Shown here: piece after piece, positions 1-8,052 of the stretch | How the letters are laid out: every line of letters begins with the position of its first letter | Position numbering within the stretch: position 1 is the first letter of the stretch | NCBI GenBank assembly: GCA_023663635.1 | Contig: JAMPHD010000030.1 | Coordinates: forward strand, 1-33,503 | DNA from: Acetatifactor muris | GTDB taxonomy: Bacteria > Bacillota > Clostridia > Lachnospirales > Lachnospiraceae | DNA length: 33,503 nucleotides | Reading direction: 5' to 3' | Program-made: the position numbers and the translations under genes | Notes under the pieces: model-generated | Databases searched by the model: none | What the model was told of the DNA's origin: nothing | What the model saw: only the letters and a program-made list of their open reading frames with translations

Positions 1-58
1 TCCCAACTGGCTGTTGGGGACTGAAACCTTACACTTATATATTAGGAGGAGCAGATAT

Positions 59-295
59 ATGAGCAAAAACAGCAACACAGGGCAGAGAACCCACCGACAG
101 CCGACACCCACAAAAATTATCGTGGAAAGGCATTACACAGGCACAGAAAAAATGGAAACGGTATTCAAGCGGATAGCCGAGGAACAGATAACAAAAAAGG
201 TTAGGGAAATGGCAGGAAACAACATTTTGGTGCAAGTATTTGATTTTTGCGAGCTTTTATGTCATACTATATATGGCAGGAGGGATGCGCAATGA
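59..295 (+). CDS. Small basic protein of mobile-element type, function unknown
   Basis: A 78-residue protein starts at the ATG at 59, chosen because AGGAGG lies just upstream (44-49), whereas the in-frame ATG at 14 has no such site. The N-terminus is polar and rich in Asn, Thr, Arg and Pro, followed by a short amphipathic stretch (IIVERHYTGTEKMETVF and on). Small proteins of this style are common in Clostridia conjugative and mobilizable elements, often beside recombinases; I do not recognise a named family with certainty. The last roughly 25 residues look unlike the rest and may have been replaced by a junction with downstream DNA. Its stop overlaps the next start as ATGA (292-295), so the two genes are probably translationally coupled. 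The upstream neighbour lies outside the window. Confidence 0.55.
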   Translation: MSKNSNTGQRTHRQPTPTKIIVERHYTGTEKMETVFKRIAEEQITKKVREMAGNNILVQVFDFCELLCHTIYGRRDAQ

Positions 296-1614
296 TAGAA
301 TCGCACAAACTGAAAAAAAGGGATCGTTACCTTGATAAGCTGATCGGTTTTCAGGACACCGAACCCGTCAAAGTCATCACGGGCATAAGGCGTTGCGGCA
401 AATCAAGCCTTTTGAAACTGATGGTCGCTCATTTGATTGAGACGGGTATCCTGCCGGAGCAGATCGTTGAGATGAATTTTGAGTCTAACAATTTTAGGAA
501 AATGACATCCGATGATGTTTACGACTATGTGAAAAAGCGGATCATACCGGGAAAGAGGATGTATTTATTCTTCGATGAGATTCAGAGGATCAATGCATGG
601 GAGGACGCGATCAATGCGTTACGCGTGGATCTGGACTGTGATATTTATGTGACCGGCTCCAATGCGTACCTGCTCTCCTCTGAATATTCCACTTATCTCT
701 CCGGCAGGTGCGTAGAGATCAAGATGTTGCCGCTTTCTTTTAGTGAGTTTCTCTATTTTTATGATTTTGAAGTGAGGGAAACCGAAAGCGCTTTTGGCGG
801 TGTCCGTAAACAGGTGTTTGATAAGAATGGCGAACACTATGAACTGCGGGAGGTTTTCGAAGCATTTATGCGTTTCGGCGGCATGCCCGGTATTGCCGAT
901 ATCGGTCTTGATCAGGAAAAGGCGCTTTCCCTTCTTGATGGTATTTATTCCACGGTCATTGTCCGCGATATTCTGGAGCGTGAAAAACGTCGGGGACAAA
1001 AACGGATCACGGATCCGATCCTGCTCCGTAAGATCATCCTGTTTCTTGCAGACAACATCGGCTCGAATGTTTCCATTGCGTCCATAGGAAATACCTTGGT
1101 AAATGAAGGTCTGCTTGAGGACGGCAGGCGAAAAGGCGCGCCGAGCGCGCACACAGTTCAGGCATATGTGAGCGCGCTGCTTGAAAGTTACTTTTTCTAT
1201 GAGATCAAACGATTTGATATCAAAGGGAAAGAGTATCTGCGCACGCTTGGAAAGTACTATATTGTTGACATCGGGCTGAGAAATTATCTGTTGGGTTTTC
1301 GGGATCGTGACAGCGGCCATGCCATCGAAAATATCGTTTATTTTGAACTGCTGCGCAGAGGATATGATGTCGCGATCGGCAAGATCGATCATATGGAGGT
1401 GGACTTCATTGCGACTACCGCTGATGAGAAGAAATATATTCAGGTGACGGAATCAATGAACAACGAGGATGTGAGAAAACGTGAACTCGCTCCTCTGCAA
1501 AAAATACGCGACAACTATGAAAAAATCGTGTTGTCGTTGGAGCCGGGATTGACCGGATCATACGAGGGGATCAAATCCGAAAATCTGATAGAGTGGCTTT
1601 TGGCACAAAGTTGA
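292..1614 (+). CDS. AAA family ATPase with DUF4143-type C-terminal domain
   Basis: The 440-residue protein starts at the ATG at 292, behind a GGAGGG site; an upstream in-frame start at 247 has none. Walker A is GIRRCGKSS (residues 31-39) and Walker B is LFFDEIQ with D95 and E96. A sensor-like VTGSNAYLL segment near residue 130 precedes an all-helical middle and a C-terminal nuclease-fold-like region (VDFIATT, then YIQVTES). This is the standard layout and length of the AAA_14/DUF4143 family, which is scattered through bacterial and archaeal genomes and has no settled function. It follows the small gene by an ATGA overlap. A second, decayed member of the same superfamily lies at 19968-20722. 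Family assignment is firm; the role is unknown. Confidence 0.9.
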   Translation: MIESHKLKKRDRYLDKLIGFQDTEPVKVITGIRRCGKSSLLKLMVAHLIETGILPEQIVEMNFESNNFRKMTSDDVYDYVKKRIIPGKRMYLFFDEIQRINAWEDAINALRVDLDCDIYVTGSNAYLLSSEYSTYLSGRCVEIKMLPLSFSEFLYFYDFEVRETESAFGGVRKQVFDKNGEHYELREVFEAFMRFGGMPGIADIGLDQEKALSLLDGIYSTVIVRDILEREKRRGQKRITDPILLRKIILFLADNIGSNVSIASIGNTLVNEGLLEDGRRKGAPSAHTVQAYVSALLESYFFYEIKRFDIKGKEYLRTLGKYYIVDIGLRNYLLGFRDRDSGHAIENIVYFELLRRGYDVAIGKIDHMEVDFIATTADEKKYIQVTESMNNEDVRKRELAPLQKIRDNYEKIVLSLEPGLTGSYEGIKSENLIEWLLAQS

Positions 1615-1649
1615 ACAAGTTTTTATACACAGAGTGGAGGGCAAAATAC

Positions 1650-2234
1650 ATGAAAGAACACATTTCCAGGGAGGCAGCCATGGAGCTGCTCCGAAAGTAC
1701 AACAAGGATCCGTTCCATATTCAGCACGCGCTGACGGTGGAGGGCGTGATGCGTTGGTTTGCCGTAGAGTCAGGCTATGGCGAGGATGAGGAATACTGGG
1801 GGATCGTGGGACTGCTGCACGATATTGATTTTGAATTGTACCCCGAGGAGCATTGTATCAAGGCCCCGGAACTTCTGCGGGCCGGCGGCGTGGGAGAGGA
1901 TATCATCCATGGGGTGTGCTGCCACGGATATGGCATTACCGTGGACGTGCGGCCGGAGCATGAGATGGAGAAGATCCTGTTCGCCACGGATGAACTGACG
2001 GGACTCATCTGGGCCGCGGCGTTGATGCGCCCCTCCAAGAGCGCGCAGGACATGGAGTTAAAGTCTCTCAAGAAAAAGTACAAGTCCAAGAGCTTTGCGG
2101 CGGGATGTTCCAGAGAGATCATTGAAAAGGGCGCGGAAATGCTGGGATGGGAATTGGACGTGCTCTTGGAGAAGACCTTGGCGGCCATGTGCGCCTGTGA
2201 GGAGCGGGTGGCAGAGCAGATGAAAGGGATCTGA
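1650..2234 (+). CDS. HD-domain hydrolase
   Basis: A 194-residue protein. I chose the ATG at 1650 because a GTGGAGG site ends at 1640; an upstream in-frame start at 1593 lies inside the preceding ATPase gene. The HD metal-binding set is visible: H26 (IQHAL), H57-D58 (LLHDID), H92 (CCHGYG) and D114 (FATDEL). HD proteins are metal-dependent phosphohydrolases acting on nucleotides or other phosphate esters. This short single-domain type matches the predicted HD-superfamily hydrolases common in Clostridia, whose substrate is not known. It lies 35 bp after the ATPase gene and could share its transcript. It converges on the efflux operon with only 14 bp between the stop codons and no clear hairpin. 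Confidence 0.85.
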   Translation: MKEHISREAAMELLRKYNKDPFHIQHALTVEGVMRWFAVESGYGEDEEYWGIVGLLHDIDFELYPEEHCIKAPELLRAGGVGEDIIHGVCCHGYGITVDVRPEHEMEKILFATDELTGLIWAAALMRPSKSAQDMELKSLKKKYKSKSFAAGCSREIIEKGAEMLGWELDVLLEKTLAAMCACEERVAEQMKGI

Positions 2235-2248
2235 AACGGAGTATCAAT

Positions 2249-3310
2249 TTATGTCTTCAGACCGCTTATTTCAATTTTATCACTTTTTTGTCCGTTTCTT
2301 TTTTTGAGCCGTATTCTTTCCATGCGACTCAGATCGGAAAGGATGGAATGCACAAAATCTCTGATGGCCATTCTTTGCGCCGTGCGAAACCAGAACCCAT
2401 ACCGGGATGTTTCGGCATAGCTCCGCAGATACATCAGCATTTCATACAGCAGCATTTTCTCACGGTCTTCGTTGGTGATGCGCAGAGGTTTTGGGCTGGC
2501 ATTGTTGTATCCTTCCAGAAATGCTGTTTCCTTTTCTACATTGTCATAGAGAAGGAGAGCAGTGCTGAAGGAGGCCAGGGGATCGCCGGAGAAACATCGC
2601 TCAAAATCGATTATCCCCGTGAGCTGATATCCTTCTTCCTGCTTACGCACAAAGACATTTCCTGCCCACAGATCAATGTTTACCAGAGAGGGTTTTTGCA
2701 GAGCATCCAACATGGCACGGCGGGATTCCACGGCATAGCGGATCTTGTCAAAAGGGAGTAGAAGGTTTTGCGCCCGGATTTCCTCCAACACATTGTCTGT
2801 CATGGCGGTGAATGCCGCTCCCCAAGTGTCAAAACGTTTTGCGGGATCATCGCTGATCTCACCGAACCGGACCGGCTCCACGCTGTGCATCCGCGCGGTG
2901 TACTTGCCCAACGCCCGCATCAGCTCGGGGTCGCGGATCGGCCAATATTCAAACCAGGTTTTTCCGTGCATCCGCTCCATGATAAAATAATCGCAGGGAA
3001 TGTCAGTTTTAGAAAAGTCATAACCATAGATCTTGGGGATGGGAATATTATGTCCATTCAAAAGTTGATATGTATACACCTCCGTTTGCAGGATTTTCTT
3101 TTCGTGGTCGGGCAATTTCACATTTCCGCAGGGTCCGGTCTTCAAAATAATGCCGTTCGCCAAGGTGCCGTTGCCATTGATTCGATATAGTGTGTTAAAT
3201 GTTCCTCCATTTAAGGGAATGATCTCCGTAACGGTATCGTCCGGAAAATGCCTTTTGATCACGGTTGTGATTTCCTCGTCCGTAAATGTATTTTTTGTGG
3301 CTGTCTTCAA
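2249..3310 (-). CDS. Aminoglycoside phosphotransferase-fold kinase (APH family)
   Basis: A 353-residue protein read from a TTG start at 3310, supported by GGAGG eight bases upstream and only 3 bp after the stop of the ABC gene. The order of segments fits the APH/choline kinase fold: an N-terminal lobe (LNGGTFNTLYRI loop), a hinge (YFIMERM), a catalytic loop (LVNIDLWAGNVFV) and the metal-binding Asp (GIIDFERC). In most APH enzymes the catalytic loop begins His-Gly-Asp; here the His is Asn, while the Asp and the distal Asn remain. The family phosphorylates small molecules, including drugs. As the last gene of an efflux operon it may modify a drug or toxic metabolite, but the substrate cannot be told from sequence and resistance should not be assumed. 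Confidence 0.85.
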   Translation of the reverse strand: MKTATKNTFTDEEITTVIKRHFPDDTVTEIIPLNGGTFNTLYRINGNGTLANGIILKTGPCGNVKLPDHEKKILQTEVYTYQLLNGHNIPIPKIYGYDFSKTDIPCDYFIMERMHGKTWFEYWPIRDPELMRALGKYTARMHSVEPVRFGEISDDPAKRFDTWGAAFTAMTDNVLEEIRAQNLLLPFDKIRYAVESRRAMLDALQKPSLVNIDLWAGNVFVRKQEEGYQLTGIIDFERCFSGDPLASFSTALLLYDNVEKETAFLEGYNNASPKPLRITNEDREKMLLYEMLMYLRSYAETSRYGFWFRTAQRMAIRDFVHSILSDLSRMERIRLKKRNGQKSDKIEISGLKT

Positions 3311-3313
3311 TGT

Positions 3314-5092
3314 TTACACCTCCGAATCACATATTGTCAGGAATTGAGCGTTGTACAGCTCATAGTAGGCACCGTTTTGTGCCATCAGCTCTTCGTGTCT
3401 GCCGCTTTCCACAATCGTGCCATGTTTCATCACAAGGATGCGGTCGGCATCCCGGATCGTGGACAGGCGGTGGGCAATGATAAAAGAAGTCCGTCCCTCC
3501 ATCAGAGTGTCCATTGCTTTTTGAATCTCCAACTCTGTCCGGGTATCCACGCTGGAAGTTGCCTCATCCAAGATCAAAATCTGCGGATCGGCAAGGATGG
3601 CTCTGGCTATGGTCAAAAGTTGTTTTTGCCCGGCGGAGATTCCCGTTGTTTCATCGTCCGGCACCGTATCATAGCCCTGGGGCATGGTGCGGATGAAGTG
3701 GTCGATCCTCGCCATCTTGGCCGCCCGGATCACATCCTCACGGGTGGCGTTCTCCCGCCCGTAGGCAATATTGTCGGCGATCGTCCCGTCAAACAGCCAG
3801 GTATCCTGCAGGACTATTCCCACCGTATGATAGAGTGTTCTCCGCGAAATTCGGCTGATGTCGGCGCCGTCAATGGAGATGGAGCCTCCGTTCAACTCGT
3901 AAAAGCGCATTAGGAGATTGACAAGAGTAGTCTTTCCCGCTCCTGTCGGGCCGACTATGGCAATCTTGCTGCCAGGCTTTACCTCCAATGTAATGTCTTC
4001 CATCAAAATATTGTCTGCGCTGTATCCGAAACGTACATGGTCGAAAGTGACGGCTCCCTTGGGATTTGAAAACGCTAAAGAATCCTCCGCGTCCGGAATC
4101 TGTTCGGTCTCGTCCAACAGGGCGTACACCCTGCCGGCAGCAGCCACCGCGCCCTGCAGCGAGTTGATAAGGTAGGCGACATTCAAAACGGATTCCGAGG
4201 ATTTGTTGGTATAGTTAAAAAAGGCCGGGATATAGGCGATGGAAATACCGCCTCCCACCACTAACATGGCGCCGCCAAAGGCGACTGCCACATAGCCGAG
4301 ATGGTTCAAAAGTTGGATCAGCGGATTGATCAGAAAGGTGACAAACTGCGCGTTTCTGCCGGTCCGGTAGAGGGTGTCGCTCAGTCCCTCTGCGATGGCG
4401 GTCATGTTTTCCTCCTGGCCGTATGCCTTGACGAGGGTGTTGCCTGTAAAGATTTCTTCAATTCCGGCGTTAAACGCGCCGAGAGCATTCTGTTGCGCAG
4501 TCTGATACCGCTTTGTTTTGTCCGAGATCACCGCTGCCAGGATCATGCCGGCAAATACAGTGGCCAATACGGCCAACGCAAGCCCACGATGGAGATAAAA
4601 CATCATCCCAATGGCACCAACCATTGCCACGCCGGAAGAGAGCAGTTGGGACAGGCTGTTCTGCATGGTGTCGGCAATCTTTTCCAAGTCGCCGGTGACA
4701 CGGCTGAGGATATCTCCTTTTTTATGTGTGTCGTAGTATTGCAGAGGCAGATGGTTCAGTTTTTCACTGACATTCTTTCGCATTTGCAGCGCCAGGTTTT
4801 GAGAAACGCAGGACATGGTGTATTCCTGGATGAATCCAAAGACCGCACGGATCAAAAAGATCACCAATAACGCGCCAAGAATTACATGGAGCAACGGCCG
4901 TCCGTTTCGGAAATGCGTTGTTTCACTGATGACTTCCTCAATGGCCCCGGCGATGAGCATGGGGTAGATGATGCCTAATATCGCGCTGACTATGGCGCCG
5001 AGCAGTACCGGGAGCATTGTCCGGTTCTGTTTCATCAACTCCGCCACGAGGCGGCGGACGGTATCTGTGGGTTGTGCATCCCGTCTTCTCAT
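3314..5092 (-). CDS. ABC exporter half-transporter, catalytic subunit of a heterodimer
   Basis: A 592-residue exporter with six membrane helices followed by an ATPase domain. The ATG at 5092 was chosen over a longer in-frame start (5143) because GAGG lies upstream and it overlaps the stop of the preceding gene as ATGA. Walker A is GPTGAGKTT and Walker B is LILDEATSSVD with the catalytic Glu present; the H-loop His is kept (IIAHRLS). The signature motif is ISAGQ instead of LSGGQ. This complements the partner at 5089-6813, whose signature is normal but whose Walker B and H-loop are degenerate. That is the pattern of heterodimeric drug exporters such as BmrCD and LmrCD, with one working and one degenerate ATP site. 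It probably acts in the cytoplasmic membrane as a drug or lipid exporter. Confidence 0.93.
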   Translation of the reverse strand: MRRRDAQPTDTVRRLVAELMKQNRTMLPVLLGAIVSAILGIIYPMLIAGAIEEVISETTHFRNGRPLLHVILGALLVIFLIRAVFGFIQEYTMSCVSQNLALQMRKNVSEKLNHLPLQYYDTHKKGDILSRVTGDLEKIADTMQNSLSQLLSSGVAMVGAIGMMFYLHRGLALAVLATVFAGMILAAVISDKTKRYQTAQQNALGAFNAGIEEIFTGNTLVKAYGQEENMTAIAEGLSDTLYRTGRNAQFVTFLINPLIQLLNHLGYVAVAFGGAMLVVGGGISIAYIPAFFNYTNKSSESVLNVAYLINSLQGAVAAAGRVYALLDETEQIPDAEDSLAFSNPKGAVTFDHVRFGYSADNILMEDITLEVKPGSKIAIVGPTGAGKTTLVNLLMRFYELNGGSISIDGADISRISRRTLYHTVGIVLQDTWLFDGTIADNIAYGRENATREDVIRAAKMARIDHFIRTMPQGYDTVPDDETTGISAGQKQLLTIARAILADPQILILDEATSSVDTRTELEIQKAMDTLMEGRTSFIIAHRLSTIRDADRILVMKHGTIVESGRHEELMAQNGAYYELYNAQFLTICDSEV

Positions 5093-6813
5093 TGCGGTAC
5101 CTCCCTCATTTGAGATCTTGCGATCTGCCGATAGGCGGGGCAATGCTCCATCAGTTCTTTGTGGGTGCCGCTGCCGACTATTTTCCCATCCTCCAACACT
5201 ATGATCCGGTGTGCATCCATGATGGTGTTGATCCGCTGCGCGACGATCAGGACGGCGGCCTCCCCGGTTTCCGGTTTCAGTGCTTTGCGGAGCATCGCAT
5301 CAGTTTTGAAGTCCAAAGCCGAAAAACTGTCGTCAAAGACATAGATTGAGGGTTTTCGGATGATGGCCCTGGCAATGGCGAGACGTTGGCGCTGTCCGCC
5401 GGAAAAATTGACACCGCCCTGAGATACTCTTGTCTGCAGTCCGGCCTTCGACCCGCCTATAAACTCCGAGAGCTGTGCCGTGCGGATGGCGGCCATCATA
5501 TCATCTTCGGTGGCATTTTCATTGCCGTGGCGAAGATTGTCAGTGATGGTGCCGCTGAACAAAAACACTTTCTGCGGTACATAGCCAATGGAGGCCCGGT
5601 AGTCCGCCAAAGGAAGTTCCCGTATATCCTTTTCTCCCAATAGAATATGACCTTCGACAGGATCATAAAAGCGCATGAGCAGATTTAGAACAGTGGATTT
5701 CCCGGAGCCGGTACTGCCGATGATAGCCGTGGTCTGACCCTTATGGATGGAAAAACTGATATGAGACAGCACAGGCTTTTCTGCGTCTCCGTAGCCAAAG
5801 GACACATCACAAAACTCCAACTCCACGGGATCTTCTCTCTTGACGCGCCCGCTGCCCGTGTCAGGGATGGAATTTTCCGCTGCCAATACCTCTGCGATCC
5901 GGCCGGCGCTGATATTTAGGCGTGGGATGGTCATAATGGATGACAATCCCATGATCAAAAAGGTCAGTGTGATCGTGGCATATTCAATAATGGCATACAA
6001 ATCGCCCAGTTCCATGCCGGCGGCCCTGATACGGCTGTTTCCAAGACCGATGATCAACAGGGTGCAGAGGTTCATGATCAATGTGATCAGGGGCATCAGC
6101 ACCGCAAACAGGCGATTGATCTTAATGCCCATATTGGCGTATTGGGTAAAGGTATCATCCATACGGCCTTTTTCATAATGATCCCGGTTGAATGCCCGGA
6201 TCACACGGACACCGGAAATCTTCTCCAAAACGCAACGGTTCATCTCGTCCATCATGACGAGCAGTTTATCAAACATGGGAATGGCCTTTTTACTCAAGAG
6301 CAGGGTCAGGAACAAAATGAGCGCCATGATACAGACGAGCAGCAGGGTCAGCGCTCTGTCCTTGGAAAAGGTTAGCAGCAACCCCGCAATGGTCATAAAC
6401 GGGGCGGGAAGCACGAGTTCCACGATCGTGGCAAAGCCCGCCTGAATCTGTGTTACATCGCTTGTGCAGCGGGTGATCATGGATGCCGCGCCGAATCGGT
6501 CAAAATCATAGACGGACAGCTCCTGCGTCTTTCGGAATACGGCATTGCGGATATCTCGTCCGATCAGAGCCGCATTGTCTGAGGACAGATAGATGTGGGC
6601 GATGGATATACCCGCCACCAACACCGCGGCAAGCAGCATTACAAAGCCGGTCCGCCCGATATAAGCAGTGTCGCCAATGAGGATGCCTCTGTTCACAATG
6701 TCCGACATCAAGGTGGGGATGATGAGCGTCCCTAACGCTTGAAACAGCAGCAGGGCAAACATCAGCGCGATACGTCTCCGGTATGGTTTCATAAATTTGA
6801 TCAGGATTCTCAT
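5089..6813 (-). CDS. ABC exporter half-transporter, degenerate-site subunit
   Basis: A 574-residue membrane-plus-ATPase exporter. The N-terminal half carries six hydrophobic helices, starting MRILIKFMKPYRRR. Walker A is GSTGSGKST and the signature is FSGGQ, both normal. Walker B reads YVFDDSFSALD, so the catalytic Glu is Asp, and the H-loop reads VAQRINT, so the His is Gln. Both changes mark the non-hydrolysing site of heterodimeric exporters. It starts 15 bp after the MATE gene stop and overlaps the next gene by ATGA, so MATE, this gene and its partner form one operon. The MarR promoter at 13986-14014 would normally drive it. With the element inserted in MATE, transcription now has to cross or start within about 5.3 kb of foreign DNA. 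Confidence 0.93.
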   Translation of the reverse strand: MRILIKFMKPYRRRIALMFALLLFQALGTLIIPTLMSDIVNRGILIGDTAYIGRTGFVMLLAAVLVAGISIAHIYLSSDNAALIGRDIRNAVFRKTQELSVYDFDRFGAASMITRCTSDVTQIQAGFATIVELVLPAPFMTIAGLLLTFSKDRALTLLLVCIMALILFLTLLLSKKAIPMFDKLLVMMDEMNRCVLEKISGVRVIRAFNRDHYEKGRMDDTFTQYANMGIKINRLFAVLMPLITLIMNLCTLLIIGLGNSRIRAAGMELGDLYAIIEYATITLTFLIMGLSSIMTIPRLNISAGRIAEVLAAENSIPDTGSGRVKREDPVELEFCDVSFGYGDAEKPVLSHISFSIHKGQTTAIIGSTGSGKSTVLNLLMRFYDPVEGHILLGEKDIRELPLADYRASIGYVPQKVFLFSGTITDNLRHGNENATEDDMMAAIRTAQLSEFIGGSKAGLQTRVSQGGVNFSGGQRQRLAIARAIIRKPSIYVFDDSFSALDFKTDAMLRKALKPETGEAAVLIVAQRINTIMDAHRIIVLEDGKIVGSGTHKELMEHCPAYRQIARSQMREVPQ

Positions 6814-6828
6814 AAAAATGCTCCTTCA

Positions 6829-8016
6829 CTATTTGAATACGAGTCCGTTCCGCTCCGAGACCTTCAGCAGCGCGACAGATATTGCCGCAACGATCACTTC
6901 ATAAATACCGAATGTCAGCCAGACGCTGTCTGCCCCAAAGACGGCAGGAAACAATAATATGACGATGGCGCTCACCACAAGACTGCGGAGTATGTTGAGG
7001 ACGATCGCATAGCCGGAGCGTTTTGTGGAATACAGATAAGCGGATATCATGGCGTTGATGGCCATCGGAACAAAACCCCACGCATAGAGCGGCATGGCCT
7101 CTACCACATAATCAAGCACATTGGGTTCCGCGCCGAACAACAGGCAGATCGAACGACAGAACAAAATGATCAGACCGATGACCGCAATACTGCCGGCGAT
7201 ACTGATCGTCATGCCGACGCGGAAATAGTATTTCAGATCTTTTTCCGCCTTTGCCCCATAGCTCTGTCCAAACAGAGGCTGCAGACCCTCGCCCGTGCCG
7301 AAAAACACCGCAAGGGTAAAAGAGGCGACATAAGAGATAACGGCAAATGCGTTGATACCGATATCGCCGATCTGTTGGGCCAACACGAGATTCATGCAGA
7401 ATGTCATCACGGGTGTCGCAAGTTGGGCGATCCCTTCCGGTAAACCTCTCACAACGATTTTCTTTAAAAGTTTCCATTCCGGCTTTGGTAAACGGATTCG
7501 CAGTTTCCCGACCCTGCGAATGTAGTGGATGGAAGTAATGAGCAGGGCGATCACTTGGGAGATGCCCGTGGCGATGGCGGCTCCGGCCGTACCCATTGCC
7601 AGAGGGAAAATGAACAGCCAATCCAAAAAGATGTTGCACAGGGTAGAGATGACAACGGCAACGGTGACAAGTCCCGGTGAGCCATCGTTTCTGCAGAAAC
7701 CCTGAAGGCCTTGCGACATGGCAGAAGGGAGGGTGAACAGAGAGTACCAGAACAGATAGTCCGCAGCGAGCTCCAGAAAAGTGTCATTCGCTCCCAACAG
7801 AGCGCAGATCGGTTTGGAGAAAAAAGTACCGATCACGGTAAAGAAAGCGCCGATGGCAAAGGTGAGGAGCATGGAGTGCATGAAAGCAGAGTTGGCTCCC
7901 TCCTCGTCACCGCGTCCCAGACGAATGGCGGTGATGGTCACGCCGCCGATGGTGGCCATCATGAGCAGCGCGCCAACTACCATTATGATGGGGTACCCCA
8001 TTGATAAAAAGGTCAA
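6829..8016 (-). CDS. MATE family efflux transporter, C-terminal part of an interrupted gene
   Basis: A 395-codon open frame that could begin at a TTG at 8016, but only the part up to about 7995 is original gene; the first eight codons come from the inserted element. The chromosomal part begins at PIIMVVGALLMM and runs through GGVTITAIRLGRGD, typical of the first helical hairpin of MATE transporters, then about ten more helices. Sodium- or proton-driven MATE proteins export cationic drugs and usually have about 440-460 residues. The missing N-terminus lies at 13317-13478. Joining the flanks gives NIVYPIIMVV in frame and a 437-codon gene. No good ribosome binding site precedes the TTG, so this fragment is probably not made into an active protein. 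Confidence 0.93.
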   Translation of the reverse strand: MTFLSMGYPIIMVVGALLMMATIGGVTITAIRLGRGDEEGANSAFMHSMLLTFAIGAFFTVIGTFFSKPICALLGANDTFLELAADYLFWYSLFTLPSAMSQGLQGFCRNDGSPGLVTVAVVISTLCNIFLDWLFIFPLAMGTAGAAIATGISQVIALLITSIHYIRRVGKLRIRLPKPEWKLLKKIVVRGLPEGIAQLATPVMTFCMNLVLAQQIGDIGINAFAVISYVASFTLAVFFGTGEGLQPLFGQSYGAKAEKDLKYYFRVGMTISIAGSIAVIGLIILFCRSICLLFGAEPNVLDYVVEAMPLYAWGFVPMAINAMISAYLYSTKRSGYAIVLNILRSLVVSAIVILLFPAVFGADSVWLTFGIYEVIVAAISVALLKVSERNGLVFK

Positions 8017-8019
8017 CTA
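7972..8019. other. Left attachment site (chromosome-element junction)
   Basis: The core TA at 7994-7995 sits in the palindrome GGGGTACCCC. To its left is MATE coding sequence; to its right is element DNA with the half-site motif GGTCAA (8011-8016) 15 bp beyond the core. The matching motif is found at the same distance in the right junction in inverted form, as expected for the two arms of attP. The exact outer limits are my estimate from the roughly 50 bp length of known serine integrase sites. Confidence 0.75.
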
Positions 8020-8029
8020 ATGTTAAAAT
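8001..8029 (+). promoter_or_regulatory. Sigma-70-type promoter of the recombinase gene
   Basis: TTGATA (8001-8006) and TAAAAT (8024-8029) are separated by exactly 17 bp and followed by AGGAGG (8039-8044 region) and the recombinase ATG at 8053. The spacer contains the half-site GGTCAA, so bound recombinase could repress its own gene. Because all of it lies inside the element, the promoter is kept in the excised circle. Confidence 0.6.
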
Positions 8030-8052
8030 ACTCTCATAGGAGGTATTATAAC

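Noticed and set aside
619..1392. A 257-codon minus-strand frame opposite the DUF4143 ATPase
   Set aside because: The + strand carries clear Walker motifs; the antisense frame has none and no binding site.
2235..2248. Terminator between the convergent HD and APH genes
   Set aside because: Only 14 bp separate the stops, and I find no hairpin with a T tract nearby on either strand.
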